Shown one piece after another: positions 15,155 through 23,260 of a DNA stretch of 29,870 bases; within the stretch, counting starts at the first letter, position 1; each line of letters opens with the position of its first letter. The stretch lies in assembly GCA_002439285.1 (NCBI GenBank), contig DJTQ01000161.1:1-29870 (forward strand), read 5' to 3'. The translations under genes were made by a program, and so were the position numbers. The notes under the pieces were generated by a model. It did no database searches and was not told the DNA's origin. It saw only the letters and a list, made by a program, of their open reading frames with translations. Source of the DNA: Paenibacillaceae bacterium UBA6304 (GTDB lineage: Bacteria; Bacillota; Bacilli; Paenibacillales; Paenibacillaceae).

Positions 15155-16669
15155 TCATTTTACACTTGCCAGCGACTCGTTATACTCCTCGATAATCTGA
15201 TCGCCGCCGCTCTGCTTCCAACGCTCAATCACACTCTTGAATCCATCGGCATCGATTTTGCCCAGAATGTAATTATAGGTAGCATCGGCAATCATGGCGG
15301 ACAACTCCATATTCTTCTCATCAAAGGTCGGGGAACTGAGCTGGACCGTGGGGTCGTCAACCAGGAACTGCTCATTATCCTTGCTCAATTGATCCGCCAG
15401 ATCGGTCAACTGCTCCTTTTGGGCTACTTCCATAATGTTGTTGTTGCCGATATCGGCAATCATGAGCGAGTATAACGGATTCACTTCGTTTACCCGCAGC
15501 TGCGACGTTTCCTCCGGAAGTATGACCTTCCCGTCCTGGAGCTTGTAATGTCTTCCCTCAACCCCGTACATCATCAGATTGGCAACGTCTTTATCCATCG
15601 TCCGGTCAAAAAAGCCGAGCACCTGCTTCAACTCTTGCTCCGTCGGAATCGCTTTCTTAGAGAACAGGAACAGCCCGTTATAATTCGGGATCGACCACAC
15701 CTTGAACCCTTCCGGCCCCTGAATACGGTTGACCAGCGTAAGTTCAGCCTTCGGATTAAGCGCCTGAGCTTCGATCGATAACCGCTGGACATCGGTCATG
15801 CTGCCGATAAACACACCTGCTTCGCCGTGGATAAATCTGTCGCGCTGAATCTCTTTACTCGTGAGCGCAAAATCCGGGTTAATGATCCCTTCATCGTACA
15901 ATTTTTTCATGAAATTCATCGTATTTATGTATTCATCGGTCATGAAGTCGGGAATAAGCCGGTTGTTCTCAATCTTCCAATTGTTCGGGGTGCCAAAATA
16001 AGAACTCAAAGTCTTGAATATCCCGTATACAAGGTCGTTTCGGTCCACAACCCCGATCGTATCCTGCTTTCCGTTCCGATCAGGATCTTGATAAGTAAAC
16101 TGCCTCATCACCTCGTACAGCTCTTCCAAGGTTTCCGGCTTACCTAATTGAAGCTCGTCGAGCCAATCCTTCCGGATAATGACCCCTTGCCGGGATGAGG
16201 GCCGCTCGGTGTATAAGCCGTAGATTTTCCCGTCCACCGCCGATTGGTCCAGAATGGCCGGGTCCAGATTTTGTAGATTACCGTAACCCTTGAGATAGGG
16301 GCCGATTTCCCAAAAAGCATCCGAGCGGATCGCGTTCTTAACCATATTGTAATCGGAGAATTTCACGAATGTGACCTTGGCCAGAGAGTTGGTCGTCAAA
16401 GCGGTATTCATTTTATCGGTATATACCCCCTCGGGAACCCAGCGGATATCCAACTGAGCATCGGTCAGACTCTCGATCTCGACCATAATCTCCTTGGAAG
16501 GCTGCTGCGGAAAATGAAGCGGAGCCAATATGCTGATATACGGGTGAGGATCACCGGAGCCGGCAGGAGCGGAATCGCGACTGCTGCATGCACTTAATGC
16601 CGTAAAAGTAACGAGGATCAGAATCCAGCAATAAAAAAGAACCCTTTTCCCATGGGACGCTCTGGACAT
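15155..16669 (-). CDS. Second sugar-binding lipoprotein, YtcQ paralogue without its own permeases
   Basis: This 504-residue exported lipoprotein has a signal peptide ending LSAC with C28 lipidated. It aligns along its whole length with the YtcQ-like protein at 13037-14590. Shared blocks include FWEIGPYL, RKDW, GTPN, the calcium-loop-like DPDRNGKQD (195-203) and the C-terminal IIEEYN. The ATG at 16669 has AGGAGG about 9 nt upstream, and the longer in-frame version starts inside the regulatory region. The gene is monocistronic, ending in a strong terminator, and is divergent from the AraC gene. It shares the upstream motif TGATAATCATTT-N16-GAAANGG with the other lipoprotein. It may feed the same permeases with a different oligosaccharide, or act with the membrane regulator as a ligand sensor. 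Both are inference. Confidence 0.9.
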   Translation of the reverse strand: MSRASHGKRVLFYCWILILVTFTALSACSSRDSAPAGSGDPHPYISILAPLHFPQQPSKEIMVEIESLTDAQLDIRWVPEGVYTDKMNTALTTNSLAKVTFVKFSDYNMVKNAIRSDAFWEIGPYLKGYGNLQNLDPAILDQSAVDGKIYGLYTERPSSRQGVIIRKDWLDELQLGKPETLEELYEVMRQFTYQDPDRNGKQDTIGVVDRNDLVYGIFKTLSSYFGTPNNWKIENNRLIPDFMTDEYINTMNFMKKLYDEGIINPDFALTSKEIQRDRFIHGEAGVFIGSMTDVQRLSIEAQALNPKAELTLVNRIQGPEGFKVWSIPNYNGLFLFSKKAIPTEQELKQVLGFFDRTMDKDVANLMMYGVEGRHYKLQDGKVILPEETSQLRVNEVNPLYSLMIADIGNNNIMEVAQKEQLTDLADQLSKDNEQFLVDDPTVQLSSPTFDEKNMELSAMIADATYNYILGKIDADGFKSVIERWKQSGGDQIIEEYNESLASVK

Positions 16670-16703
16670 GCATATTTTCCTCCTACAAATAGTGTTCCTC
16701 TCC

Positions 16704-16767
16704 ATCATACATTCAGTTGCCCGAATAATTAACCGTTTCAAGCCATGAGTTGATGAAATGATTATCA
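16704..16767 (-). promoter_or_regulatory. Candidate AraC operator and promoter of the second binding-protein gene
   Basis: On the minus strand TGATAATCATTT (16756-16767), 16 bp and GAAACGG (16733-16739) are followed directly by a -35-like TTAATT (16727-16732), 17 bp and TATGAT (16704-16709). The weak -35 next to the motif suits a class of activator-dependent promoters. A degenerate third copy of the first box, CAATAATCATCT, lies at 16776-16787. Confidence 0.55.
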
Positions 16768-16814
16768 CGCCTGCGAGATGATTATTGTTATTATCTGCCA
16801 AGTTGAATACACTT

Positions 16815-16848
16815 AGGTAAGGTGACTACTTTTACATAAGGTAAGGTG
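16815..16848. repeat. Direct repeat before the AraC gene
   Basis: AGGTAAGGTG occurs at 16815-16824 and 16839-16848, 24 bp apart. The second copy supplies the ribosome site of the AraC gene. A regulatory role is possible but not shown. Confidence 0.5.
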
Positions 16849-16857
16849 CTGATTTCA

Positions 16858-19209
16858 TTGAGACCATTAAGCTTCCTAAGCAAACTAACCATTTTCACCC
16901 TTGTCATTAGCACGCTTCCCGTGCTGTTCATCGGTTCCTTTTCCTATTTGACCTCATCCAAAGAAATTCAAAAAAATGTGAATCAAAACAAAATGGAACT
17001 GATTTCGCAAATTAATTCAAATGTAGAGCGAAAGCTAACCACTGTCAATCAGACTTTGAACCAGGTCGTCAACTCCAGTGTACTGAAGAAGGCTCTTAAC
17101 AGTCCGTTAAATGAAAGCGATTTCACATTATACAATGAACTAAGAAATGAAATCCGCAACATGCAGTCTTTTGACACGAAGCTGGAGGATGTCATTTTGC
17201 TAAACCAACAGCAGAACTGGATGATTAAAAATTCGGGGCTGTACCGGCTGGATGAATATAAGGATCATGCGCAGCTCACCAATCTGCTGCATGTCTCCGA
17301 CAACACCTCCTGGATTTTAAGCCCGTCGTCGTGGTTCTATAGCGAGGAAAGCGTGAATGCGGCAAAATGCAGTTACAGTATCAGCCTGATCAAAAAACTC
17401 CCGACCACCAAGCTCCATAAATACGGGCTTGCCATGGCCAATATTCCCGCCTGCAGTCTGCAGGACGTGATCAGTTCGGATGCCCCTACTCTGGACCATA
17501 TTATCGTTATTGACGAGAAGAATCGCATCCTGCTTCACCCTGATCTCGAGCTGATCGGCAGGCCCATCGAAGAGAGCGGATTTACGGGAGTCTCCCTGAT
17601 TTCCGACGATGCCACACCTTCCGGTCAATTCAAGACCCAGATGAACAAGGAGGAATATTCGGTCACCTATTTACGTTCCCAGTTGAACGGCTGGGTGTAT
17701 TTATCGGTTACTTCCATAGACAGCTTGACGAAGGAATCCGATAAAATCGGGATATATACGGCAATGGTCTGCCTGCTCATGCTGTTGCTTTCCATTTGGC
17801 TCGCGTGGACCGGCTCCCGGCGCATGTATTCCCCGATTGAAAGGCTGCTCAACCAGATAGGGCAACGCAAAACCGATGTCAAATCCAGGCATGCGAGCGA
17901 ATTTCAAATGATCGGAGAACAAATGCATCATCTGTTCCAATCCAAATCGCAGCTTGAAAAAGAAATGCGCCAGCATATCCGGCAGGTCCGCACTTTTTCA
18001 CTGATTCAGGCATTTCAGGGAAAGTACCGAAAGCGCCAGCTGCTCGAAAATTTGGAGCAATTCGGTTACCATACCCAGATTGAGCAATGGAGAACGATGG
18101 CGGTCATTACACTGGCGATCGACTTCTCCGACGATACGGCCTATGAGAAGAAGGATTTGAACTTACTGTTATTTGCAGCTCACAATATGATCGAAGAGCT
18201 GGTCGATTCCGATCACCGTCTGGCTCCCGTCATCATGGATCAGGTCATTGTCACGTTAATCGGAAGCGAGGATGACGATACCACGGCTTTTCACCGTTAT
18301 CTTTATTCCCTGACGGAAATGCTGCAGCAGGAAATAAATACGTGCCTGAAGCTTCAGGTCAGCATCGGTTTAAGCCTTCCATTCCATTCCCTCGATAAGA
18401 TCCCCATCGCCTACAGGGAAGGCCTTGAAGCGCTGAAATACCGGATCAAGCTCGGCAAGGGCGTCATTATCCAGTACGAGAATATTAACTCCGGCAAGCA
18501 CTATCTGAATTTGAATTATCCGAGTCATAAAGAGAATGATCTGATGGATGCGATTAAATTAGCGGAAACCGACAAAGCGAAGGAACTGGTCTCCCAGCTC
18601 TTTGCTACCATCTTCGCCCAAGAACTGACGCCCCAGGAATATCAAATTCCGTTAACCCGGCTATTGAACAATTTACTCATCATGATGCAGGAATCGGGAA
18701 TCAGTATGAATCAAATTTACCATGCTAAGAGTTCTTTATATGAGGAGCTACTGGAGCTCCATACCGTGACGGAAATCGAGGACTGGTTCTGGAGCATGGT
18801 GATTCACCCGATGATCAAAATATTCATCAGCAGGCAAAACGCCCAGTATCACAACATCTCCGAGAAGATCATCGATCTGGTACAGCATGGATATGATACC
18901 GATCTGACTCTGGAGGAGTGTGCGTCACGGCTGCATTATAATGCGAACTATATCAGCAGCATTTTTAAGAAGGAGACCCAATATTACTTCAGCGAATATC
19001 TGACCATGTACCGGTTCAAAATGGCAAAGAAATGGTTGGAGGAAAGTGATATGCCGATCAAAGATATCGCGGCGAAACTCAGGTACAACAACTCGCAGAA
19101 CTTTATCCGTTCCTTTCGCAAACAGGAAGGCATGACGCCCGGCCAATACCGGGACAGCCATGCAGCTCCCAGATCAAATTCGAATCCGGGCTCCTCGGCG
19201 GAGGGTTGA
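16858..19209 (+). CDS. Membrane-bound AraC family transcriptional regulator (YtdP/YesS-like)
   Basis: This one-component regulator combines an extracellular sensor with a DNA-binding domain. From the TTG start it has 783 residues. TM1 is at about 9-30, an extracellular sensor region of about 260 residues (Cache-like by size and position) follows, and TM2 is at about 298-318 (IYTAMVCLLMLLLSIWLAW). A cytoplasmic linker with a helical stretch comes next. Two AraC helix-turn-helices lie at the C-terminus, visible as LTLEECASRLHYNANYISSIFKKE and PIKDIAAKLRYNNSQNFIRSFRKQEGMTPGQYR. TTG 16858 was chosen because AAGGTG lies 9 nt upstream. The GTG at 16846 has poor spacing. Divergence from a binding-protein gene and neighbouring permeases suggests it activates them on sensing pectin-derived sugars. 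Confidence 0.9.
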   Translation: MRPLSFLSKLTIFTLVISTLPVLFIGSFSYLTSSKEIQKNVNQNKMELISQINSNVERKLTTVNQTLNQVVNSSVLKKALNSPLNESDFTLYNELRNEIRNMQSFDTKLEDVILLNQQQNWMIKNSGLYRLDEYKDHAQLTNLLHVSDNTSWILSPSSWFYSEESVNAAKCSYSISLIKKLPTTKLHKYGLAMANIPACSLQDVISSDAPTLDHIIVIDEKNRILLHPDLELIGRPIEESGFTGVSLISDDATPSGQFKTQMNKEEYSVTYLRSQLNGWVYLSVTSIDSLTKESDKIGIYTAMVCLLMLLLSIWLAWTGSRRMYSPIERLLNQIGQRKTDVKSRHASEFQMIGEQMHHLFQSKSQLEKEMRQHIRQVRTFSLIQAFQGKYRKRQLLENLEQFGYHTQIEQWRTMAVITLAIDFSDDTAYEKKDLNLLLFAAHNMIEELVDSDHRLAPVIMDQVIVTLIGSEDDDTTAFHRYLYSLTEMLQQEINTCLKLQVSIGLSLPFHSLDKIPIAYREGLEALKYRIKLGKGVIIQYENINSGKHYLNLNYPSHKENDLMDAIKLAETDKAKELVSQLFATIFAQELTPQEYQIPLTRLLNNLLIMMQESGISMNQIYHAKSSLYEELLELHTVTEIEDWFWSMVIHPMIKIFISRQNAQYHNISEKIIDLVQHGYDTDLTLEECASRLHYNANYISSIFKKETQYYFSEYLTMYRFKMAKKWLEESDMPIKDIAAKLRYNNSQNFIRSFRKQEGMTPGQYRDSHAAPRSNSNPGSSAEG

Positions 19210-19233
19210 AAAGCGATATACCCTATGAACAAT

Positions 19234-19279
19234 AAAAAAGGCGGTGCTAGGAATGATATACTCCCTGCACCGTCTTTTC
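19234..19279. terminator. Bidirectional terminator between the AraC regulator and RhaT genes
   Basis: AAGGCGGTGC (19238-19247) pairs with GCACCGTCTT (19267-19276, one G-U), with A and T runs on the flanks. It serves both convergent genes. Confidence 0.85.
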
Positions 19280-19302
19280 GCGTCTTACCTGCGAAACTTG
19301 GT

Positions 19303-20331
19303 TTATGCCAATCCGTTTGCAATGCCCACGACGATCCAGGAAGCGATCAAGATCACGTTACCTGCCAATAACTGTCTTTTCGGCTTGGCAAAGCCTTTCC
19401 ATTCTCCGTCCTTTAATCCCCATGCATTGCTGACGATCAGAGCCAGACCATTGAAGGCCAGCCAGCCGACACTTGAGCCGATCGGCCCGAGCATTACCGT
19501 AGCCTTCGCATAGAATCCAAGAGCAAAAAACCACACGAAAGAGGTAACAATCGCCTTGACATACGCCTTCCCCGAACCCGGTGCGACATAATCCCGGTAG
19601 GTCCGGTTTTTGATCAGCATAACAAACGCATATACGAAATTGGCCACAAAGCCGCCCGATAACGTGATCACCCAGGGAATCAGGCTGGCGCTCATCTCGG
19701 ATACGCCGTGTCCGGCTGCAATATCCAGAGTCTGGTTGGCGTAAGAAAAGCCGATGTTCATCGCTGCCGAACCCAACCCGGCTATGAAAGCCATGATCAG
19801 CCCTTTAGACAATGGTTTGTCCGTTGTATTCGCCCCACCTTTTTGCCCTTGCTGCAATTGCTCCTTGAGGCATTTCTCTTTGTCCAGCCCCGCTTTCGTA
19901 ATGACAACCACCCCGACCAGCATGATTACCATCCCGATCAACAGCAGGATAAAGGAACGGGCAGCCGGGATATTCCCGAAAATGAGCAACGGGATTAACG
20001 AGCCAGCCGAAGCCGAAATCCCCATGTTCACCCCATAGGTGAGCGATACACCGATTGAATCCACCGCCTTGCCGAATAGGACCGAGCTGATCCCCCACAG
20101 CAGACCGCAAAATGAAGCCAGCCACAGAACTTGCTTCGGAGTCTCCCGCACATAGTCCATAAAATCAGGCACTTCCAGCCATGTCCATCCAATCGGAATC
20201 AGCAGAATACCGATGACCGAGAAGACCACCCAAAAAGCTTCCCAGGAAAAAGGCTGATATTTCTTCATGCCGAGTCCGAAGCTTCCTTGAAAAAAACAAG
20301 CTACCAATAACAACAAAAATCCGTAAATCAT
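19303..20331 (-). CDS. rhaT: L-rhamnose/proton symporter family protein (RhaT)
   Basis: This inner membrane transporter has about ten helices over 342 residues, the size of E. coli RhaT (344). Family sequences are visible: FLLLLVACFFQGSFGLGMKK at the N-terminus, SWEAFWVVFSV, GLLWGISSVLFGKAVDSIG, SLTYGVNMGISASAGSL and GPIGSSVGWLAFN near the C-terminus. It would import L-rhamnose with a proton. The ATG at 20331 has GGGGAG 5 nt upstream. An in-frame ATG at 20346 would put this site inside the gene. A good promoter lies at 20391-20419. Its place beside a rhamnogalacturonan-type cluster supports the rhamnose assignment, although kinase and isomerase genes are not in the window. Confidence 0.9.
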   Translation of the reverse strand: MIYGFLLLLVACFFQGSFGLGMKKYQPFSWEAFWVVFSVIGILLIPIGWTWLEVPDFMDYVRETPKQVLWLASFCGLLWGISSVLFGKAVDSIGVSLTYGVNMGISASAGSLIPLLIFGNIPAARSFILLLIGMVIMLVGVVVITKAGLDKEKCLKEQLQQGQKGGANTTDKPLSKGLIMAFIAGLGSAAMNIGFSYANQTLDIAAGHGVSEMSASLIPWVITLSGGFVANFVYAFVMLIKNRTYRDYVAPGSGKAYVKAIVTSFVWFFALGFYAKATVMLGPIGSSVGWLAFNGLALIVSNAWGLKDGEWKGFAKPKRQLLAGNVILIASWIVVGIANGLA

Positions 20332-20390
20332 GTTCTCTCTCCCCATGGCCCTGATCCAAGGTGCCGAAACTTTGTAAGCGCAATAAACTA

Positions 20391-20419
20391 ACTATAATGA
20401 GGAAACGGGAAAATGACAA
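20391..20419 (-). promoter_or_regulatory. Sigma-A promoter of rhaT
   Basis: On the minus strand TTGTCA (20414-20419), 17 bp and TATAGT (20391-20396) lie about 60 nt before the rhaT start. Confidence 0.65.
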
Positions 20420-20435
20420 CGTAAAATATTGACCC

Positions 20436-21392
20436 TTATGTCTGCTTTAATTGTTCTATCTGATCCCGGCTCAATCTGATATTCAATGCGCCCAGGTTTT
20501 CGCCGAGTTGCTCTGGAGTGCTGGCCGCAATGACCGGAATTACGGCCGGATCGCTATGCATCATCCAGGCTAGTACAATCTGATTTAACGTCCCTCCGGT
20601 TTCGGCGGCGACCTCTTTTAACAACTGTAACCTGGATAACGATTCCGATCCTTCGTACGATTCCGGGATGGACACATCTTTCCTTGTATACGCGCCGTTT
20701 AACAATGGGGAATACGCCAATAAGGAAAGATCGCCCCGATTCCGGCAATAAGTCAGCAGTTCCTCGTCAGCGCTGACTTGAATCCCGAAATCGGCATCGC
20801 GTCGAGGCCGTAGATAGGTATAGCGCTGCTGAACGCAGGAGTATGGGGTCAAGCCCTCAGCTTCGCTGATTCCTTGAGCCTCTTTCAACCGTGAGAGAGA
20901 GTAGTTACTGCAGCCGATCGCCCTTACCTTTCCCTTCCGAACAAGTTCGTCCAGAGCCTCAAGCGTCTCTTCGAGCGGGGTGGATGTATCGTCAATGTGA
21001 GCGTAATACAAATCCACATAATCCGTGCCCAGCCGCCGCAGGCTTTCATCAATGGCCGTTTCGATCGCCTTCCGGCCCAAACCTTCCATATTCTCGAATC
21101 CAGCTCCAGGATACGCAGGCTTGGCTCCCGCTTTCGTCGCAATAAACATTTGACCGCGATTGCCGCGTTCTTTCATCCACCCTCCCAATAAGGACTCGCT
21201 TTCCCCGCCGAGACATCCATCATTCCAAAAAGCGTAATTGTTTGCCGTGTCCAGGAAGGATCCTCCGGCATCCATATATTGATCCAACAGACGATAAGAG
21301 TCACTCAGACCGGTCCGGGATCCGAAATTTAAACATCCTAAAGCCAGCGCACTGACTTGTAGACTTGTGGCACCTAATTTCATCTGCAGCAC
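20436..21392 (-). CDS. Aldo/keto reductase
   Basis: This NAD(P)H-dependent oxidoreductase has a TIM-barrel fold and 318 residues. The catalytic tetrad is visible in the numbering used here: D48 and Y53 in FLDTANNYAF, K87 in FIATKAG and H132 in LYYAHIDD. Further family patches are IGCSNYSLSRL, LLAYSPLLNGAY and the cofactor-binding PVIAASTPEQLGEN. The GTG at 21392 is favoured because AAGGGG lies 9 nt upstream. The ATG at 21401 directly abuts that site and the ATG at 21383 is too far. The gene lies 159 nt downstream of a MerR-family gene on the same strand and may be co-transcribed with it. The substrate is unknown. Aldehyde detoxification and sugar reduction are both possible. Confidence 0.9.
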   Translation of the reverse strand: MLQMKLGATSLQVSALALGCLNFGSRTGLSDSYRLLDQYMDAGGSFLDTANNYAFWNDGCLGGESESLLGGWMKERGNRGQMFIATKAGAKPAYPGAGFENMEGLGRKAIETAIDESLRRLGTDYVDLYYAHIDDTSTPLEETLEALDELVRKGKVRAIGCSNYSLSRLKEAQGISEAEGLTPYSCVQQRYTYLRPRRDADFGIQVSADEELLTYCRNRGDLSLLAYSPLLNGAYTRKDVSIPESYEGSESLSRLQLLKEVAAETGGTLNQIVLAWMMHSDPAVIPVIAASTPEQLGENLGALNIRLSRDQIEQLKQT

Positions 21393-21551
21393 TGAAAACA
21401 TCCCCTTAACATTAAATTTGAATCCGGTCCGTCAGAACGGTTCATATGCATTACTTACTGCAAAAACTACTGGGTGTGCTCCACCCCCGCCTGCTGACTT
21501 AATAACGATTATTGAGTTCGTTAGACGCAAGGAGATTATAACGTTCAAGTA

Positions 21552-21935
21552 CTAACCCGAATGCTCTCCGCTTTCCCAAGCCCGGTAATAAGCGATCTTG
21601 TCGCGCAAAACCGCCAGTGTATCCTCCAGTTCCTTCGCCTGCAACATCAGCTTTTGTTCGTGCTCCTCGAGGAGCGCTCTCCGCCGGCTAATTCCCGCAT
21701 TCCCCATTCGCATCATATCCGCAAAGCGCTGCATTTCTACGATCGGCATTCCCGTGGAGCGTAAACGAACGATCAACCGGATCCACTCCATATCGTCCAT
21801 GTGATAGGATCGATGTCCGTTTTTCGCACGCCGGATCGGCTCCATCAGTCCGATTTTTTCATAATAACGAAGCGTATGCACACTCAGTCCCGTCAGGCCC
21901 GCGACCTGTTGAATCGTCAAATCCTTATCCGTCAT
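21552..21935 (-). CDS. MerR family transcriptional regulator
   Basis: This 127-residue regulator has an N-terminal winged helix-turn-helix, LTIQQVAGLTGLSVHTLRYYEKIGLMEP (about residues 6-33). A dimerisation coiled coil covers about residues 75-115. There are no cysteine clusters for metal binding, so it resembles the AdhR-like group that responds to aldehydes or other electrophiles. The ATG at 21935 has GGGAGA 7 nt upstream. The promoter has the family's long 19-bp spacer filled by an inverted repeat (21972-22002), indicating autoregulation. The following aldo/keto reductase gene is the obvious candidate target. Confidence 0.92.
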   Translation of the reverse strand: MTDKDLTIQQVAGLTGLSVHTLRYYEKIGLMEPIRRAKNGHRSYHMDDMEWIRLIVRLRSTGMPIVEMQRFADMMRMGNAGISRRRALLEEHEQKLMLQAKELEDTLAVLRDKIAYYRAWESGEHSG

Positions 21936-21971
21936 CTATGGATCTCCCTTCCAAATCCTTCTAATGTACCT

Positions 21972-22002
21972 AATGTACAACTTAGAGTGCACTCCAAGTC
22001 AA
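21972..22002 (-). promoter_or_regulatory. MerR-type promoter with 19-bp spacer and palindromic operator
   Basis: On the minus strand TTGACT (21997-22002) and TACATT (21972-21977) are separated by 19 bp. The imperfect palindrome CTTGGAGTGCACTCTAAG (plus-strand 21981-21998) fills the spacer. This is the standard geometry for activation by DNA distortion. Confidence 0.85.
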
Positions 22003-22041
22003 TAGCTTGACGCTGCACAGGGTCACTTCCATGCTCAACGC

Positions 22042-22079
22042 AAAAAGAGCCAAGACTGAATTACTCAGTCCGGCTCTTA
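22042..22079 (-). terminator. Terminator of the seven-gene operon
   Basis: On the minus strand AAGAGCC, a short mismatch and ACTGA pair with TCAGT and GGCTCTT, followed by TTTTTG. It lies about 40 nt after the amidohydrolase stop. Confidence 0.85.
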
Positions 22080-22120
22080 TGCTCCATCTTTTTCCCCAAT
22101 TCCATCTGTAAATCTTGTTA

Positions 22121-23260
22121 CTACTCCCGTGCCCCGGTAAGGACGGAAACGATGTGCTTACGAAGACTTTCTGCGTCGTTAGACTGATACGGATCGGCAT
22201 CGAAAATAACGGCATCGGCCATGTATCCTTCCGCAATACGACCCAATTGATGACCCCAACCCAAAATTTCGGCCGCATTCCCGGTGGCTGCCTGCCAGGC
22301 TTCCGCACGAGTTAGTCCATAATCCCTCAGAGTATCGAGTTCCTGAAGGTTATAACCATGGAGCGCAGGAGTCGCATAATCCGTTCCGAACCCGATTTGT
22401 ACGCCGGCTCTCTTGGCATAGGCAATCGCTTTAGGATGTGCCTCGGCGGCGCGGGCGGCCCGATCACAGATGATCGGATTCAAAGCCAGCACTCCCTTGG
22501 GATCGGCGGCAATCCTGTATATCGAGGTCGTCGGCACAAAAGCGACGCCGGATTCGGCAAGTCTTCCGGCTTGCTCCCCGGTCAGGAACATTCCGTGTTC
22601 GATCGATTCCACGCCGGCATCGACGGACCAGTCCACGGTCGTTCCGCCCCAGGTATGAACCAGTACCCTTTTGCCGTGTTCATGCGCATGGCGCACGATG
22701 AACGAGAACTCTTCCTCCGAAAACACCGGATCCAGCACTTTCTCCGTCGGCGCCCCCAGGCCGCCCGTTGCCATGATTTTGACCCAGCCTGCACCGGTAT
22801 CGTAAATCTGCTTCAGGCGCCGCTCCAAATGGATAGTACCCTTGGCGTCTGCGGCTCCAAGCATCTCGCTGCTGGTATGCACCCGCAACGGCACATGATA
22901 GGTCTGCACCAGATGCTGAGCCGTGCCCGGCAACAGCCCGCCCGCATCCCTCGCCGTCGTCACGCCGGTACGTAGGGTGGCTTCAAAAGCTCGGGCTTGC
23001 ATCTCTTCGATTTCCTGAGGCTCGCGTTTCAACTGGTCCGCATGATCGAAATCGGTCCAAGCCAAATGGGTATGGAGATCAATAATCCCCGGGCTAATCC
23101 ACAAGTCTCGGCATGGAAGGGCTTCCTCATCAGAAACCGGATTCGATTCGACAATCGAATCGAACCGCCCATCCCGAATGGAAATGTCGAAGCGTTTATC
23201 CTTGATGCCCGTAATATAAACTCGATTAAATGTTTGATCTTGGGGAACTTTTTTCATCAT
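22121..23260 (-). CDS. Metal-dependent amidohydrolase
   Basis: This cytoplasmic enzyme of 379 residues belongs to the amidohydrolase superfamily, in the imidazolonepropionase / Xaa-Pro dipeptidase-like branch. The metal site is complete: H63 and H65 in IDLHTHL, K161 in WVKIMATGG (candidate carboxylated lysine), H202 in VLVHTW, H222 in SIEHGMF and D294 in GFGTDYATP. A small beta-sandwich is formed by the two ends. The ATG at 23260 overlaps the aminotransferase stop (ATGA) and has GGGGG 8 nt upstream. An ATG at 23257 is an alternative. It is the last gene of a coupled operon with a peptide/nickel-type importer and an aminotransferase, so it probably hydrolyses an imported amide, lactam or dipeptide-like compound or its transamination product. 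Confidence 0.88.
   Translation of the reverse strand: MMKKVPQDQTFNRVYITGIKDKRFDISIRDGRFDSIVESNPVSDEEALPCRDLWISPGIIDLHTHLAWTDFDHADQLKREPQEIEEMQARAFEATLRTGVTTARDAGGLLPGTAQHLVQTYHVPLRVHTSSEMLGAADAKGTIHLERRLKQIYDTGAGWVKIMATGGLGAPTEKVLDPVFSEEEFSFIVRHAHEHGKRVLVHTWGGTTVDWSVDAGVESIEHGMFLTGEQAGRLAESGVAFVPTTSIYRIAADPKGVLALNPIICDRAARAAEAHPKAIAYAKRAGVQIGFGTDYATPALHGYNLQELDTLRDYGLTRAEAWQAATGNAAEILGWGHQLGRIAEGYMADAVIFDADPYQSNDAESLRKHIVSVLTGARE

Noticed and set aside
14968..15195. Small ORF with a repeated Cys-Gly-Thr/Ile pattern
   Set aside because: It only reads through the 9-bp tandem repeat and overlaps a terminator. It has no ribosome site and no sensible domain.
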